Shown here: positions 33,523 to 43,033 of the stretch, in pieces
Position numbering within the stretch: the first letter of the stretch is position 1
Layout: every line of letters starts with the position of its first letter
From: Silene latifolia
Taxonomy: Eukaryota; Streptophyta; Magnoliopsida; Caryophyllales; Caryophyllaceae
Assembly (NCBI RefSeq): GCF_048544455.1
Contig: NC_133538.1
Location: 255,798,491 to 255,862,490, forward strand
Direction of reading: 5' to 3'
Length of the DNA stretch: 64,000 bases
The notes under the pieces: model-generated
Database searches by the model: none
What the model saw: the letters and a program-made list of their open reading frames with translations, nothing else
What the model was told of the DNA's origin: nothing
Position numbers and translations under genes: made by a program

Positions 33523-34989
33523 TGTAATACTACGGTTTTATGAGTCTGTGGGTACTCTAGTGAGTGGGGCTTACTCTGTCGAGTAAGCATGTTTTGGTAT
33601 ACGAAACAGTGTTCTGTCTGTAGGGTACTCGATCGAGTAGCCTTGGCACTCGATCGAGTAAGCGGCACTCGATCGAGTATGCTACTTACTCAATCGAGTA
33701 AGTTGGTTATCGGGTAATATTTTGACGAGTTTTGTTAATAATGCGAATTAGTATATATAATACGCCGTTATATTTTATAAACACTTTTATAAACCTTATA
33801 CACTAAAAAAGAGATTGCAAACTACGTTGTTATCCCCATTCGTATTATTGGCAAATCTTGGAGCTAAAGAGGTCGGATTTCGTTGTTCTTTGGATCATAG
33901 TGATCCTTGCGTCAAGGGTAAGATCCACGTACCATTTTTATTGCATTTGGTTGACTTTGTTTAAACCCTAATTTTAGGAATTGGGGGTTTTTATGATTTG
34001 TTGTGTTAGTAGTGATTGTATGATTATGTGAATAGGAGGAGGATTCGTAGAAGAAAGATTTTGAGACAGCTGCTAGATCGTCTGTTGTTTGTGTCGCAAT
34101 TCAGGTAGGGTTTCCCTACTCAATATTAGTTACATGATGTGTGTGGTGATTGTGCTGTAGATAGTAATTGTTGATTGTTTCAGACGGTTGTGATATTGTA
34201 TTGTTGATTGTTTCAGACGGTTGTGATATTGTGTTGTTGAATGTTACAGACGGTTGTTGAGGTTGTGTTGTGATTACTGTTTAACTGTCTGTGATCTTCG
34301 GGGTGCATCCCTGGCTGAGTGGAGTCACTTGCGGGAGTGGCTTCACGCCCTTGATTCGCCTTCTGTGGAACCCGCCATAGAAGGGATGTGCACATTAATG
34401 AACATGGGTTTATTGCTCGATGGAGATGAGCGGGGCTTAGGTGGGAATGGTTGCGGTCCCCCACTGGCGGCGAGGAGTAACCTGTTGCGATGGGTACTCT
34501 GGCAGGGCTACACACTTTAGTGTATAGTCAGTTGTGTGGAGATGGGAGATGGTGACTGGGTTTGTGTTGAGTTGTTTGAACTGTTTGTGTACTTGTTTCA
34601 TTGTGGCATTGTTTTTGTGTAATTAGTACTGACCCCGTTTAAAAGTTTTAAAAACTGGGGTGATCCATTCGGGGGTGGTGAGCAGTTATTGAGCAGGTAT
34701 GATTGATGCGCTTGGGATAGCTGGGATGAGTCATCACGTGGCAGTTAGAAGTCTTCCGCTGTGTTAGTCGATGTCTAGTAGCTTTGATAGCTTTATCAGT
34801 GAATCGTTTGAGTACTTTGTATTTCATTTAACAGTTTTGTTTGAGACATGTAATCAATTAAATTATATTTACTTTTAAATTACGTTTCTTTATTGTCTTA
34901 TGATTATCATTGCCTCGGGTAACCGAGATGGTAGCACTTCCATGCCTTAAGTGGTCCTGGTAAGGCACTTGGAGTATGGGGGTGTTACA
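33523..34989 (+). repeat. G 3' LTR
   Basis: 1467 bp with the TG...CA edges of the 5' copy and a palindrome cluster at 33545-33705. TSD TATAT follows at 34990-34994. Confidence 0.93.
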
Positions 34990-34994
34990 TATAT

Positions 34995-35081
34995 CTCCTT
35001 CCAAAAGTTTCGTCTAGCACGGAGAGTCCTTTCTGTTTCTAGATCAAACTGTATGAGTTCAGACCTGGAAGACCTGGGCAT
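34995..35081 (-). pseudogene. E gag, N-terminal fragment
   Basis: Begins at ATG (35079-35081) with MPRSSRSELIQFDLETERTL and runs to the G insertion. The frame continues at 27560 on the far side of G. The ATG is about 100 bases inside the primer site, the usual leader length for this family. This start was chosen because it is in frame with the downstream capsid. Confidence 0.8.
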
Positions 35082-35182
35082 AAACAAAACTAGCACTGAA
35101 AGGTAAGAAACGGTTTCAAGGAACACAGGTTCCTTGAGACAAGAGACAAACTAGAATGAAACAAAAAGAAAAATGTGTCACC

Positions 35183-35200
35183 TCCCCGGCAACGGCGCCA
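35183..35200 (-). other. E primer binding site (tRNA-Asp)
   Basis: Plus strand TCCCCGGCAACGGCGCCA equals the 3' 18 bases of plant tRNA-Asp(GUC). It lies five bases from the LTR edge at 35206. Confidence 0.93.
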
Positions 35201-36065
35201 AAATTTGATCACGATTGTCGCAACCTATCAAAAATAAACCAATCGGTCTCTAACTAATATAGCTAGGGAAGTCGGGATCGTATCCACAGGGAGGCTATTT
35301 GCAATCTAATTGTCAATCCAAGTCTGTCTGAGTCACAAATTTGGGGGTTTGAATTGGGTTTGTCTATTAACTAAAGTAGCAAACAGAGGAAAATAAATTG
35401 ATAAACGATTTCAAATAAGGGAGAAACGGCTAGGATGATCGGTTCACGACAGTCTACAACGATTTAAGGTAAGTTCAACGGTCAGCAATAAATGGTCTAA
35501 GGGGTAGTGAATAGGTCCTCTCGGTCCACTAATCGCCTTAGAATTCTAATGTAGCTCTTGCCCTAATTAGAGGATTCTATTGTTCGTAGCAAGTCTTCGC
35601 CTTTTCCAATCTGTCGATCCAGGTCAAGGTTTAACAAGATGGTCAATTAACTACGTGCACTTAATTAATCAAACCGCATTAGATGCTACGATTAACAATT
35701 CAGATGGAGTAAATTGCTAGGCCTAAATCCCTAACATATTACTTCATAAAACCGTGGATGCCCTAAATCCTAGCACAAGAAGTTTAGCTACGCATAATTA
35801 AACTAACTGATTCAACAATAATAATAATAATAATAAACGAATTAAACATGATGACGAAACGTAAATAATACTTGAACATAAAACTTGCAACTAATAAGGA
35901 AGAAATAAGCAATAAGAATAAAGCAGATGAATGAAGAACAATTGAAATTACCGAAATTGAAAGGGATGAATTACAAGTTTAGATCCGAAAATTGAAAGAG
36001 CAAAGTAAGGTGTAAACTGTGTTTTGCAAAAGTAAAGAATGCCCTAATAATGTTCTCAGTTTTGC

Positions 36066-36073
36066 TTTATATA
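36066..36073 (-). promoter_or_regulatory. TATA box, E 5' LTR
   Basis: Minus strand TATATAAA about 80 bases downstream of the palindrome cluster in element orientation. Confidence 0.6.
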
Positions 36074-36151
36074 GAATTAGCTGAGAATTATTAATTAAAC
36101 GACTAATGGGCCAAAATAACAAGTTAAGCAAACACGGCCTAGCATGAAAAT

Positions 36152-36235
36152 AGCCGATCGACCACAATTCCAGTCGATCGACTAATTCTCTGAGCAAAAC
36201 CAGTCGATCGACCACTTTAGGCTGTCGATCGACTT
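36152..36235. repeat. GTCGATCGAC cluster in the E 5' LTR
   Basis: Four units: CCGATCGACC, AGTCGATCGACT, AGTCGATCGACC and TGTCGATCGACT. The variant matches that in the E 3' region and coding linker. Confidence 0.85.
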
Positions 36236-36515
36236 TTCTGGCAGAACGGCAGCGTCCATCATCACTTTATCATGCTTCCTTATGTCTTCACGCATTCCAA
36301 GATGATCATTCCCGAGCTTAACTTCACTAGTATCTCGAATGCAACTCCGGGGATGGGTATTGTCTTGTTTAACACTTTTTCGGGTCTAAATCTGCATAAA
36401 ATACAAAATAACCCAAAGTAGCCGATTCATGGGAGAATAGTAGTTATTCGCTACTAAATAAGCATAGAAATGTGTGAAAATGAGTAAAGTAAATGTATGA
36501 AATATGCACGCATCA

Positions 36516-36618
36516 CATCCCACTCGATCGAGCCCAACCTACTCGATCGAGTATCCCACACTCGATCGAGTCATGCTGACTCGTTAGCTACCCGCATCCT
36601 TAACTCAACTACTGTCCA

Positions 36619-36679
<61 letters not shown>

Positions 36680-37049
36680 CGCAACATCCTATTCACATGT
36701 TCCTATAAAACCACGCTATAAATCACCACCATACAACTTCATTACTCACAACAACATATAATCATATAAACTACTTCATCTTTTGCTACCGCATTTTCCA
36801 TTCCTTCACAATTATTTATCCATCCATTAATACAACACATCATTCAATATATATATGCAATAGAACTTTAACAAGCACATAGCGATCCCATGACACCCCA
36901 TAGTGACCGGTTCAATGTTGTAGGGCGAGACCGCGACTTTAGGACGTCTCCCAAGCCTTTGCATTAGCTCCTAACAACTCCTTCCCGGGTTCATTTTATT
37001 TTGACTCCCTATATTCATTGGGTTCATTAGTTACAGGTTCCAAATCGTC
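36516..37049 (-). other. chromovirus A leader
   Basis: Lies between the A primer site and the point where the nested block begins. It has a palindrome cluster of three ACTCGATCGAGT-type units (36522-36572), the (TA)28 run, and a 200-base segment shared with the start of the G interior. The minus strand reaches its left edge with ATG (36516-36518 on the plus strand reads CAT), which would abut the gag frame at 10990. Confidence 0.8.
36623..36678. repeat. (TA)28 microsatellite
   Basis: Uninterrupted TA dinucleotide run inside the A leader. Confidence 0.95.
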
Positions 37050-37061
37050 ACTCTGATACGA
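37050..37061 (-). other. chromovirus A primer binding site (initiator tRNA-Met, decayed)
   Basis: Plus strand ACTCTGATACGA corresponds to the initiator-Met site with two changes. It is three bases from the LTR edge. Confidence 0.8.
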
Positions 37062-37064
37062 CTT

Positions 37065-38447
37065 TGTAACACTCCCATACACCAAGGTGCCTTACCAAGA
37101 CCACCTAATGCATGGAAGTGCTACCATCTCGGTTACCCGAGGCAATGTATATCAAATAGACCATAAAGAAACATACTTAATTAAGTAAATGAGTTTAAGT
37201 GATTACAATTCCAAAACCAAAACTGTAAAGTAAATACAAATGTTCCAAAACCAAACCAATTGAAAAGAAATCTAAGTTCAAGACACATTGGAAGACTCTA
37301 GTGATAAGTGATGACTCCATCCCAGTTATCCCTCGCACAAGCCATCTTATACCTGCTCAATAACTGTTCACCATCCCCGAATGGATCACCACAGTTTTTA
37401 AAACATTTAAATAGGGTCAGTTACTGATTACATAAAACAAGATACACAAGATACAACACACACAACTTCTAACTCTATTATATCTCCACACACCTGACTA
37501 CACACTGAAGTGCGTAATCCTACTAGAATACCTATTGCAACAGATATTCCATGCCACCAGTGGGGGACCGCAGCCGTACCCAACAAATCCCCGCTCATCT
37601 AATCCGAGTGAAATCCATGTTCCTTAATGTGCACATACCCTTCTGTGGCGGGTTCCACAGAGGGCGAATCTAGGGCGTGAAGCCACTCCCGCAAGTAACT
37701 CCACTCAGCCGAGGACACGCCTCATGAACCATAGACAAACACAACCAACCACATTATACAATAACAAATACCAATATGATAAAGATCAACAACAGTAAAC
37801 AACCAACAACAATTCACCAACCAAACTATGTAATCAATAACCGAGTAGGGAAACCCTACCTGGAATAAGCAATTCACCAAATCGTCACAAATCAGCTATT
37901 CAATACTGCTCCTCTATGAAACCACCTCCTATAATCACATAACCATACAGTTACTATCTAATACACATCATACTCCCAAAATCCCCCAAAATACCCAATT
38001 AGGGCTTTAAACAAAATCAACGAAAAGGCATAAAAACTATACAAGGATCTTACCCACAATATGACGAACTTAACGGCGTAAAGAACACGACGATCCGACA
38101 ATTTTAGTCCTTAGGATTTGATAGCAACGCGAAGACGAAAGCAACGTAACTTGTTTTTCTCTTGTGAGGTTTTAGAAAAGGTAAAAAGTGAAAAAGAAAC
38201 TGACAGAATACTTTATATATCATTCTCGCATTGCTAAAAAAACCCGGCTGTAATAACCCGTAGAACCGACTTACTCGATCGAGTAAGTCACTTACTCGAT
38301 CGAGTGACCCTTACTCGATCGAGTGCCACGCTTACTCGATCGAGTACCCATGAACAGTATACTGTTTCGAAATCCAAACTCACTTACTCGACAGAGTAAG
38401 CCCCACTCGATAGAGTATCCAAAAGCATAGAAAACCGTAGTATTACA
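37065..38447 (-). repeat. chromovirus A 5' LTR
   Basis: Pairs with 3614-4992. Edges TGTAACACTCC and AGTATTACA. A palindrome cluster is at 38270-38420 and a TATATAAA box on the minus strand at 38212-38219. TSD CCTGT follows at 38448-38452. Confidence 0.93.
38270..38420. repeat. ACTCGATCGAGT cluster in the A 5' LTR
   Basis: Four exact or near-exact units (about 38273-38345) and two degenerate units. The first unit is intact here but reads ACTCGATCGACT in the other LTR. Confidence 0.85.
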
Positions 38448-38452
38448 CCTGT

Positions 38453-38926
38453 TGCGATGGGTAATATGTCAGAGCTACACACTTGAGTATGTAGTCGGTT
38501 ACTGGTTACTAATAGAGTTTGGAGGATAATTCTATGATTGGATTGAATTATATTGGTTGTCTTTGTGATTTCATATCTTGATTATTCAGTGAAATGACCC
38601 CGTTTATGTTTTCTAAAACTGTGGTGATCCATTTGGAGATGGTGAGCAGTTGTTTTAGCAGGTGTTCATTGATATGTTGTTGCGGGACATGTTAGGGAAT
38701 CAAGTCATCACGCTGTCTAGTAAGTTGCCGCTGTCACTCATGCTTAGTGGTTCTTTCAGTTCTTAATGTTGAAATCCTTGTCACGTCGTTTTAAGTTTTA
38801 AGAATCAGTTAACAAATGTTATGCTATTGTTTATTTGATCTACTTACCTCGGGCAACCGAGATGGTAGCACCTTTATATACTAGATTGGTCCTTGGCAAA
38901 GTACCTTAGTATATGGGGGTGTTATA
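38453..38926 (+). repeat. element B 3' LTR, right part
   Basis: Continuation of 2750-3613 after the A insertion; matches the right third of the G LTR. It ends GGTGTTATA, so the expected terminal CA has become TA. Confidence 0.82.
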
Positions 38927-39789
38927 GTCTGGTACTTAACAATGGCATACGGTATGTAATTTTACCCCAATGTATGCCATCACAAAATTTATTGGACTCT
39001 GGTGATCTTAGTTAGAGATTAGCTTTTATAACCTTTTATGTCTATTACTTGCAAAACCTTTGTTTTATAATGGCACATATGACAATATGTCATCAACCTT
39101 TCATTAAATACTAGTTTTCTTGTGTGAGTGTCCTTTAGAAAAATACTTATTCACTCTTTAATAAATTAGGTTTATTTAAGGTATGACATTCAATTTCTTT
39201 CCATTACTTCACTAATTTTATATGTCTTGCCAAAACTTATATACCCTCCGTCTCAATTTGCCTCTGATTAAAATACCCTCACAAGGAATTTAAAAGCAAA
39301 CAATGATTGGGACTCTCTAGTTTTAGGTTTGTGCACCGTAGTTCAAGTGTGATAGATTTGACAACGAACGTTCATTTATCATTTGGATTGAGCTCCTCCT
39401 CTTGTTTCCAAATGTGTTAAAACAATGTTACACCAAAGCTTTGAATTATGTAGCAATGTTAATTATTGTTTCTCCTTCTTGATTTTTCTTCTTATAAGTT
39501 ACAACGAGAATAGCGAGTTCTCAAATATTCCGCGTAAGCATTCGAACCTATTGTTAAGTGTTTGGGATTTGTATATTTAATTTCATCTCTTATCACAGTT
39601 GGTGCCTCAATCTAACAATATTTCTTTTACTATAGTTGGCGCTAGGTGCCATAATCTAACGATATTTGTTTACTAAAGACATATTTTTCTTCTATCAGAC
39701 ACATTTTGAACATCAACATTTCTAGTATTGTTTTCTTTTAGATAAGTTGGTTTTCTATTTTAATTTTTCCATACTTGGTAATGTTGGCA
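38927..39789. other. AT-rich intergenic DNA
   Basis: No ORF or full element recognised. A Stowaway-like start (ACCCTCCGTCTCAATTTGCC) occurs near 39243 without a partner. Confidence 0.4.
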
Positions 39790-39822
39790 TTTTTTTTTTT
39801 TGACAGCAACAAATAACATAGC

Positions 39823-41043
39823 TTACAAAAGAGCTTCTTGAGCAAGATTATGAGCTATCCTATTCACTCCCCTAGGACAGAAACTAAGAGAGAAACAATG
39901 AAAATGAGACGCAATAGACTTTAAATCATGGATAATGCACTTAATAGATGCATTCGCCTTCTCCGCTCCAGCAACCTGCATAACCAAGATAAGACAATCC
40001 GTAACAAGTCTAACATGAAGGTACCCTTCGTCCAAGGCCCATTTGAGTGCCATGATAGCTGCATGTCCTTCGGCATGCAGGGTAGAAGAGTCAAACGAGT
40101 GAGCGTGAGCAGTACTCCTTAAGGTTCCATTACCATCTAACAAGCACCACCCCATGCTAGAACTTCTATCAGCCCTCCAGGCAGCATCACACTTGACAGT
40201 GCAGACATTTCCACACCCAGGTCCACCAACGATCCAATAGGGGAAGGAGTTTCTAATTCTCATAGCTAAACCAAAGACAGGGGAGAAAAGCAACAAAGGT
40301 GTTCTAAGGAGGCTATCATCCTTACTACATACAACCTCATTCATACACTGAATGTCATCAAGAATAGAATTTAGAGCACTCAAAGGCCAAGAGTGACGGG
40401 TTTTGAAGACCATCTCATTCCTACAGCACCAAATTCTCCAAAGGGTAGCAAAAAGGGGAAAGAGGAGGGAGTTAGGATTTGGGCCATTTAAGAAATAAGT
40501 AACCCAGTTAATGACCCAAACCCTAGCATCAATGTCCACCCCTCCCGTGATTCTAAGTCCTAAAGGACATCCAAACCATAGAGCCTTTGCAAAGCTATAA
40601 TCTCTGAAGAGGTGAGAAATAGATTCCACACAAGGAGAAGATTCATCACAAAGAGAACAAGAGGAGCGCCAATTCATTTTTTGTTTGAGGAATTCAGAGC
40701 CCACTAGAAGGGCATTAGCCATAAATTTCCATAGAAACACCTTTAATTTGTTAGAAATAGGCAACTTCCAGAGCTTTGATTTGCAAAAGGCCACGATTTG
40801 TGCAGACATTCTAAAGCGATCAGCATTCAAGGTAGGTCCATTAGATAAGGCCATAGCGGCAACATAGTATCCCGACTTGACAATGAAACCACCATGTTTA
40901 GAAAATTTCCAGTAGAGGGAGTCATTCGAGGGTTCACACGGGATATAAGTTGCGAGGATTTTCTTTGTAACTCCCTCACCCGGATCGAAACCAAGAGAAG
41001 AGAGATCCCATCTTCTATGATTATCATAAAGATCACCAACCAT
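39823..41043 (-). pseudogene. LINE ORF2 C-terminus: zf-RVT region and RNase H
   Basis: A 406-codon frame. The first part has a cysteine motif CSLCDESSPCVESISHLFRDY as in plant LINE zf-RVT domains. The final 130 residues form RNase H: VKCDAAWRADRSSSMGWCLL, then HAEGHAAIMALKWALDEG, LVTDCLILVMQV and NRIAHNLAQEALL. This kind of C-terminal RNase H is typical of plant L1 elements. The frame ends at a natural stop 20 bases before the oligo(A) tail. Upstream the frame continues with stops into 41163-41709. Confidence 0.88.
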
Positions 41044-41162
41044 AAGCGTGGAATCAGTGGGAGCATCAATAAAATCCCCACAAAGATCATGAAGACCAGA
41101 AGAAGATCCAATAGTCCAAGCTATCTTATTATAGATAAGATCGGAGCCCCAGACAAGGCTTT

Positions 41163-41709
41163 TTAGAGCCCATGACGATGCATGGGGAGCCTTCCAACGG
41201 TTCTGGAATAAAATATCATCTTAAACACAAAGCTTGGGACCAATAACTTTACTAATAAGGCTTCCGAGAACACATAAGATTCTCTAAGCAGACTTGGCCA
41301 GAAGAGCTTGGTTAAAAAACCCGATATTGCGAAGTCCAAAACCCCCTTCTCCCACAGGCCTACTAAGGAATTCTTTACTACACCAATGAATGGACTTATT
41401 TGTTCTAGTTCCACTCCACCAAAAATGCACCATCAAGGATTGAAGCTTAGATGTTACACTTACCGGTATGCGAAATATCGATAGAGAGAAAAGAGATAGT
41501 GAAGAGAGAACAGAACGAATGAGAGTCAATTTACCAGCCGAAGAAAGAAGAATGTTGTTCCAGGAGGATAGCCTTCGCTTAGTCTTGTCAATAAGAAATT
41601 TAAATAACTCCCTCTTAGAAGACCCAATACTCGTTGCTAAGCCAAGATAGTTGCCAATATCATGCTTGGGAGCAAATTTAAACTCAGTCAAACACTTCTT
41701 GACCGTCAT
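41163..41709 (-). pseudogene. LINE ORF2 region after the RT core
   Basis: The minus strand reads NYLGLATSIGSSKRELFKFL, RRLSSWNNILLSSAGKLTLI, FWWSGTRTNKSIHWCSKEFL and GGFGLRNIGFFNQALLAKSA, the conserved segment just after the reverse transcriptase in plant LINEs. Stops at 41284-41286 and near 41220 separate it from the RNase H frame. Its upstream end touches the extra terminal repeat of element H at 41713. Confidence 0.85.
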
Positions 41710-41712
41710 AAG

Positions 41713-41747
41713 TGATACCGTCGTTTTGTATCAAAAGCGCCAAAATT
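41713..41747 (-). other. extra LTR-end and primer-site scar at the 3' end of H
   Basis: Plus strand: 24 bases of LTR terminus (TGATACCGTCGTTTTGTATC plus four A), then GCGCCAAAATT, which is the inner part of the Asp-tRNA primer site and spacer, then the normal LTR edge at 41748. In element orientation the 3' LTR is followed by a partial primer site and a repeat of the LTR end. Confidence 0.85.
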
Positions 41748-43033
41748 TGATACCGTCGTTTTGTATCAAAATTAAATTTATAAATCCGAACTAAAACTAT
41801 AGCTAGTGATAGTAGGGGTCGAACCACAGAGAGACAAGATCAATTCTATTTGCTATTTTCAGTCTAAAAAAAATAACAATTAAGTGGGGGTTTTGAATTG
41901 GTTTGATTCTAAAGACTAATTGACAAAATAAGAAATTTCTCAAACAAGATAAAAAGAAGATCGGGAACTTCGGTTCACCATGGCTAAGGTCAGGTCAATA
42001 AGGTAGCAGAGGTCCTATAATACGGTCTCAGGAAATATGAGCAAGCCTTTCGATCAATGCTCAAATTAACCTTACGGTCTTCTAATTCCCTAGAATTTCT
42101 CAAAGCTTTCGCTCAAAGGAAATTCCAAATCTAATGATAACTTAATTACTAAACTTTCAATCTAGTAAGAAAGGTTTATCAAAAGAAAACAAGATCGATA
42201 TGGAAGAAAATCATACTAATAAAATTGACCCTATTTTACGCCATGGCTCGACTCATTCCCAATCAATACATGATTAAAACTATAACAATTGCGAAAATGA
42301 AGGCAAGGAATGAGATTGACATAATTGAAATTGAATTTAAGACAAAAGAATAAAACTGAATTTCTTGAATAAAACTAATAATAACAGGAATTAAATTGAT
42401 TAGAAATAATGAAGATGGAAATTGCATTAAAACTTACGAAGAATTGATGAACAAAGGCAATTGAATTGCAATCCGTAGTCTACCTTTCTTCCCCAAAAAC
42501 TAGATCTAAAACTTGAGTTCTTCTCTAATCAAAAGCATAACCTAAATTATCCATCTGTTCTACTGATAAACGATGCCAAAACGTTAATTACAATTGGGCT
42601 TTTTAAAAGTCTAACACGAAAAATCAATAACAGCTGCGAAACCTGGTCGATCGACTGAGTAGCATGGTCGATCGACCAGCCAGAAACAATGCAGTAGCTA
42701 CTGCTGAAATTCCACGGTCGATCGACTGAAGAGCCTGGTCGCTCGACCAACTGAGCTGTGTAGAAACTCCTTTCTCTCTTCAAATCAACCACTTCACTCC
42801 AATGCACGCATCCCAAGGTGACTAAGTCCGAACTCCCTTCTTCCAAGCTTCCCTGAAGTTGCCTCCGAAGGACGATTTGGGCTTGATTTAGCTCACTTCC
42901 ACTCATTCCTACAATAAATCATAGAAATTGCAAAGTAAACCGTTTCGGGAGAAATAGTAGCTTTAAGCTAACGAATACGCATGGAAATACGTGTCAAAAC
43001 TGCAAATAAAGTGTATAGAATATGCACGTATCA
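41748..43033 (-). repeat. H 3' LTR
   Basis: Edges TGATACCGTCG and GCACGTATCA. It has a GGTCGATCGACC-type cluster at 42645-42755. The polypurine tract (minus GGTTTGGGGAGATT) abuts at 43034-43050. Confidence 0.92.
42645..42755. repeat. GGTCGATCGACC cluster in the H 3' LTR
   Basis: Four units, one with a single change (GGTCGCTCGACC near 42738). The right LTR has GGTCAATCGACC at that place. Confidence 0.85.

Larger units (their letters stand above)
27566..34989 (+). mobile_element. G: full-length non-coding chromovirus-type LTR element, 7.4 kb
   Basis: LTRs 27566-29011 and 33523-34989, TSD TATAT (27561-27565 and 34990-34994), an exact initiator-Met primer site at 29015-29026 and a polypurine tract at 33510-33522. 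The 4.5-kb interior holds no ORF resembling gag or pol in sense orientation. It is inserted in the gag of E. Its interior matches that of K (58300 onward, opposite strand), including three hairpins near the 3' end, so this is a family of non-autonomous elements (LARD-like), presumably mobilised by chromoviruses such as A. Confidence 0.93.
12106..36515 (-). mobile_element. E: Athila-like element lacking most of pol, split by F and G
   Basis: Minus-strand Ty3/gypsy element with an Asp-tRNA primer site. The 5' LTR (35206-36515) is complete; of the 3' LTR only the first 218 bases remain (12106-12323). Gag is split by element G at 27561-34994. The linker between gag and protease is split by element F at 15596-26013. 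After protease the sequence passes directly to a motif that in F and H lies just beyond the integrase stop, so RT, RNase H and integrase are deleted. Without the nested insertions E is about 6.6 kb. E resembles gag-only derivatives that depend on enzymes from relatives; this dependence is inference. Confidence 0.88.
35206..36515 (-). repeat. E 5' LTR
   Basis: Edges TGATCACGATTG and GCACGCATCA. A cluster of AGTCGATCGACT/GGTCGATCGACC units is at 36152-36235, and a TATATAAA box on the minus strand at about 36066-36073 is downstream of it. It contains a short (ATA)n run at about 35818-35835. Confidence 0.92.
3614..38447 (-). mobile_element. chromovirus A (Ty3/gypsy), host of several nested insertions
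   Basis: Minus-strand LTR retrotransposon bounded by two similar LTRs (3614-4992 and 37065-38447). TSD CCTGT is present at 3609-3613 and 38448-38452. Removing the nested CACTA (with one TSD copy) and the 10991-36515 block leaves about 7.9 kb, a normal size for the family. Gene order on the minus strand is gag, protease, RT, RNase H, integrase, chromodomain, which defines a chromovirus; the long LTRs and chromodomain suggest the Tekay/Del branch. LTR identity by eye is about 94 percent, lower than for F or H, in keeping with A being an early layer. Several in-frame stops and a changed catalytic residue make it defective. Confidence 0.93.
39790..41712 (-). mobile_element. L1-type LINE, 3' part
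   Basis: Ends in an oligo(A) tail (T-run on the plus strand at 39791-39801), then the RNase H and post-RT regions read leftwards. It is interrupted by H at 41713. The other part of the same LINE is at 53943-55990. The RT core is absent from both parts. No target-site duplication was found. Confidence 0.85.

Noticed and set aside
35183..35200. tRNA-Asp gene fragment
   Set aside because: Only the 3' 18 bases occur, next to LTR edges in E and F; they are primer binding sites.
39243..39300. Stowaway-like terminus ACCCTCCGTCTC
   Set aside because: No matching inverted end within several hundred bases and no TA duplication recognised; too short to call.
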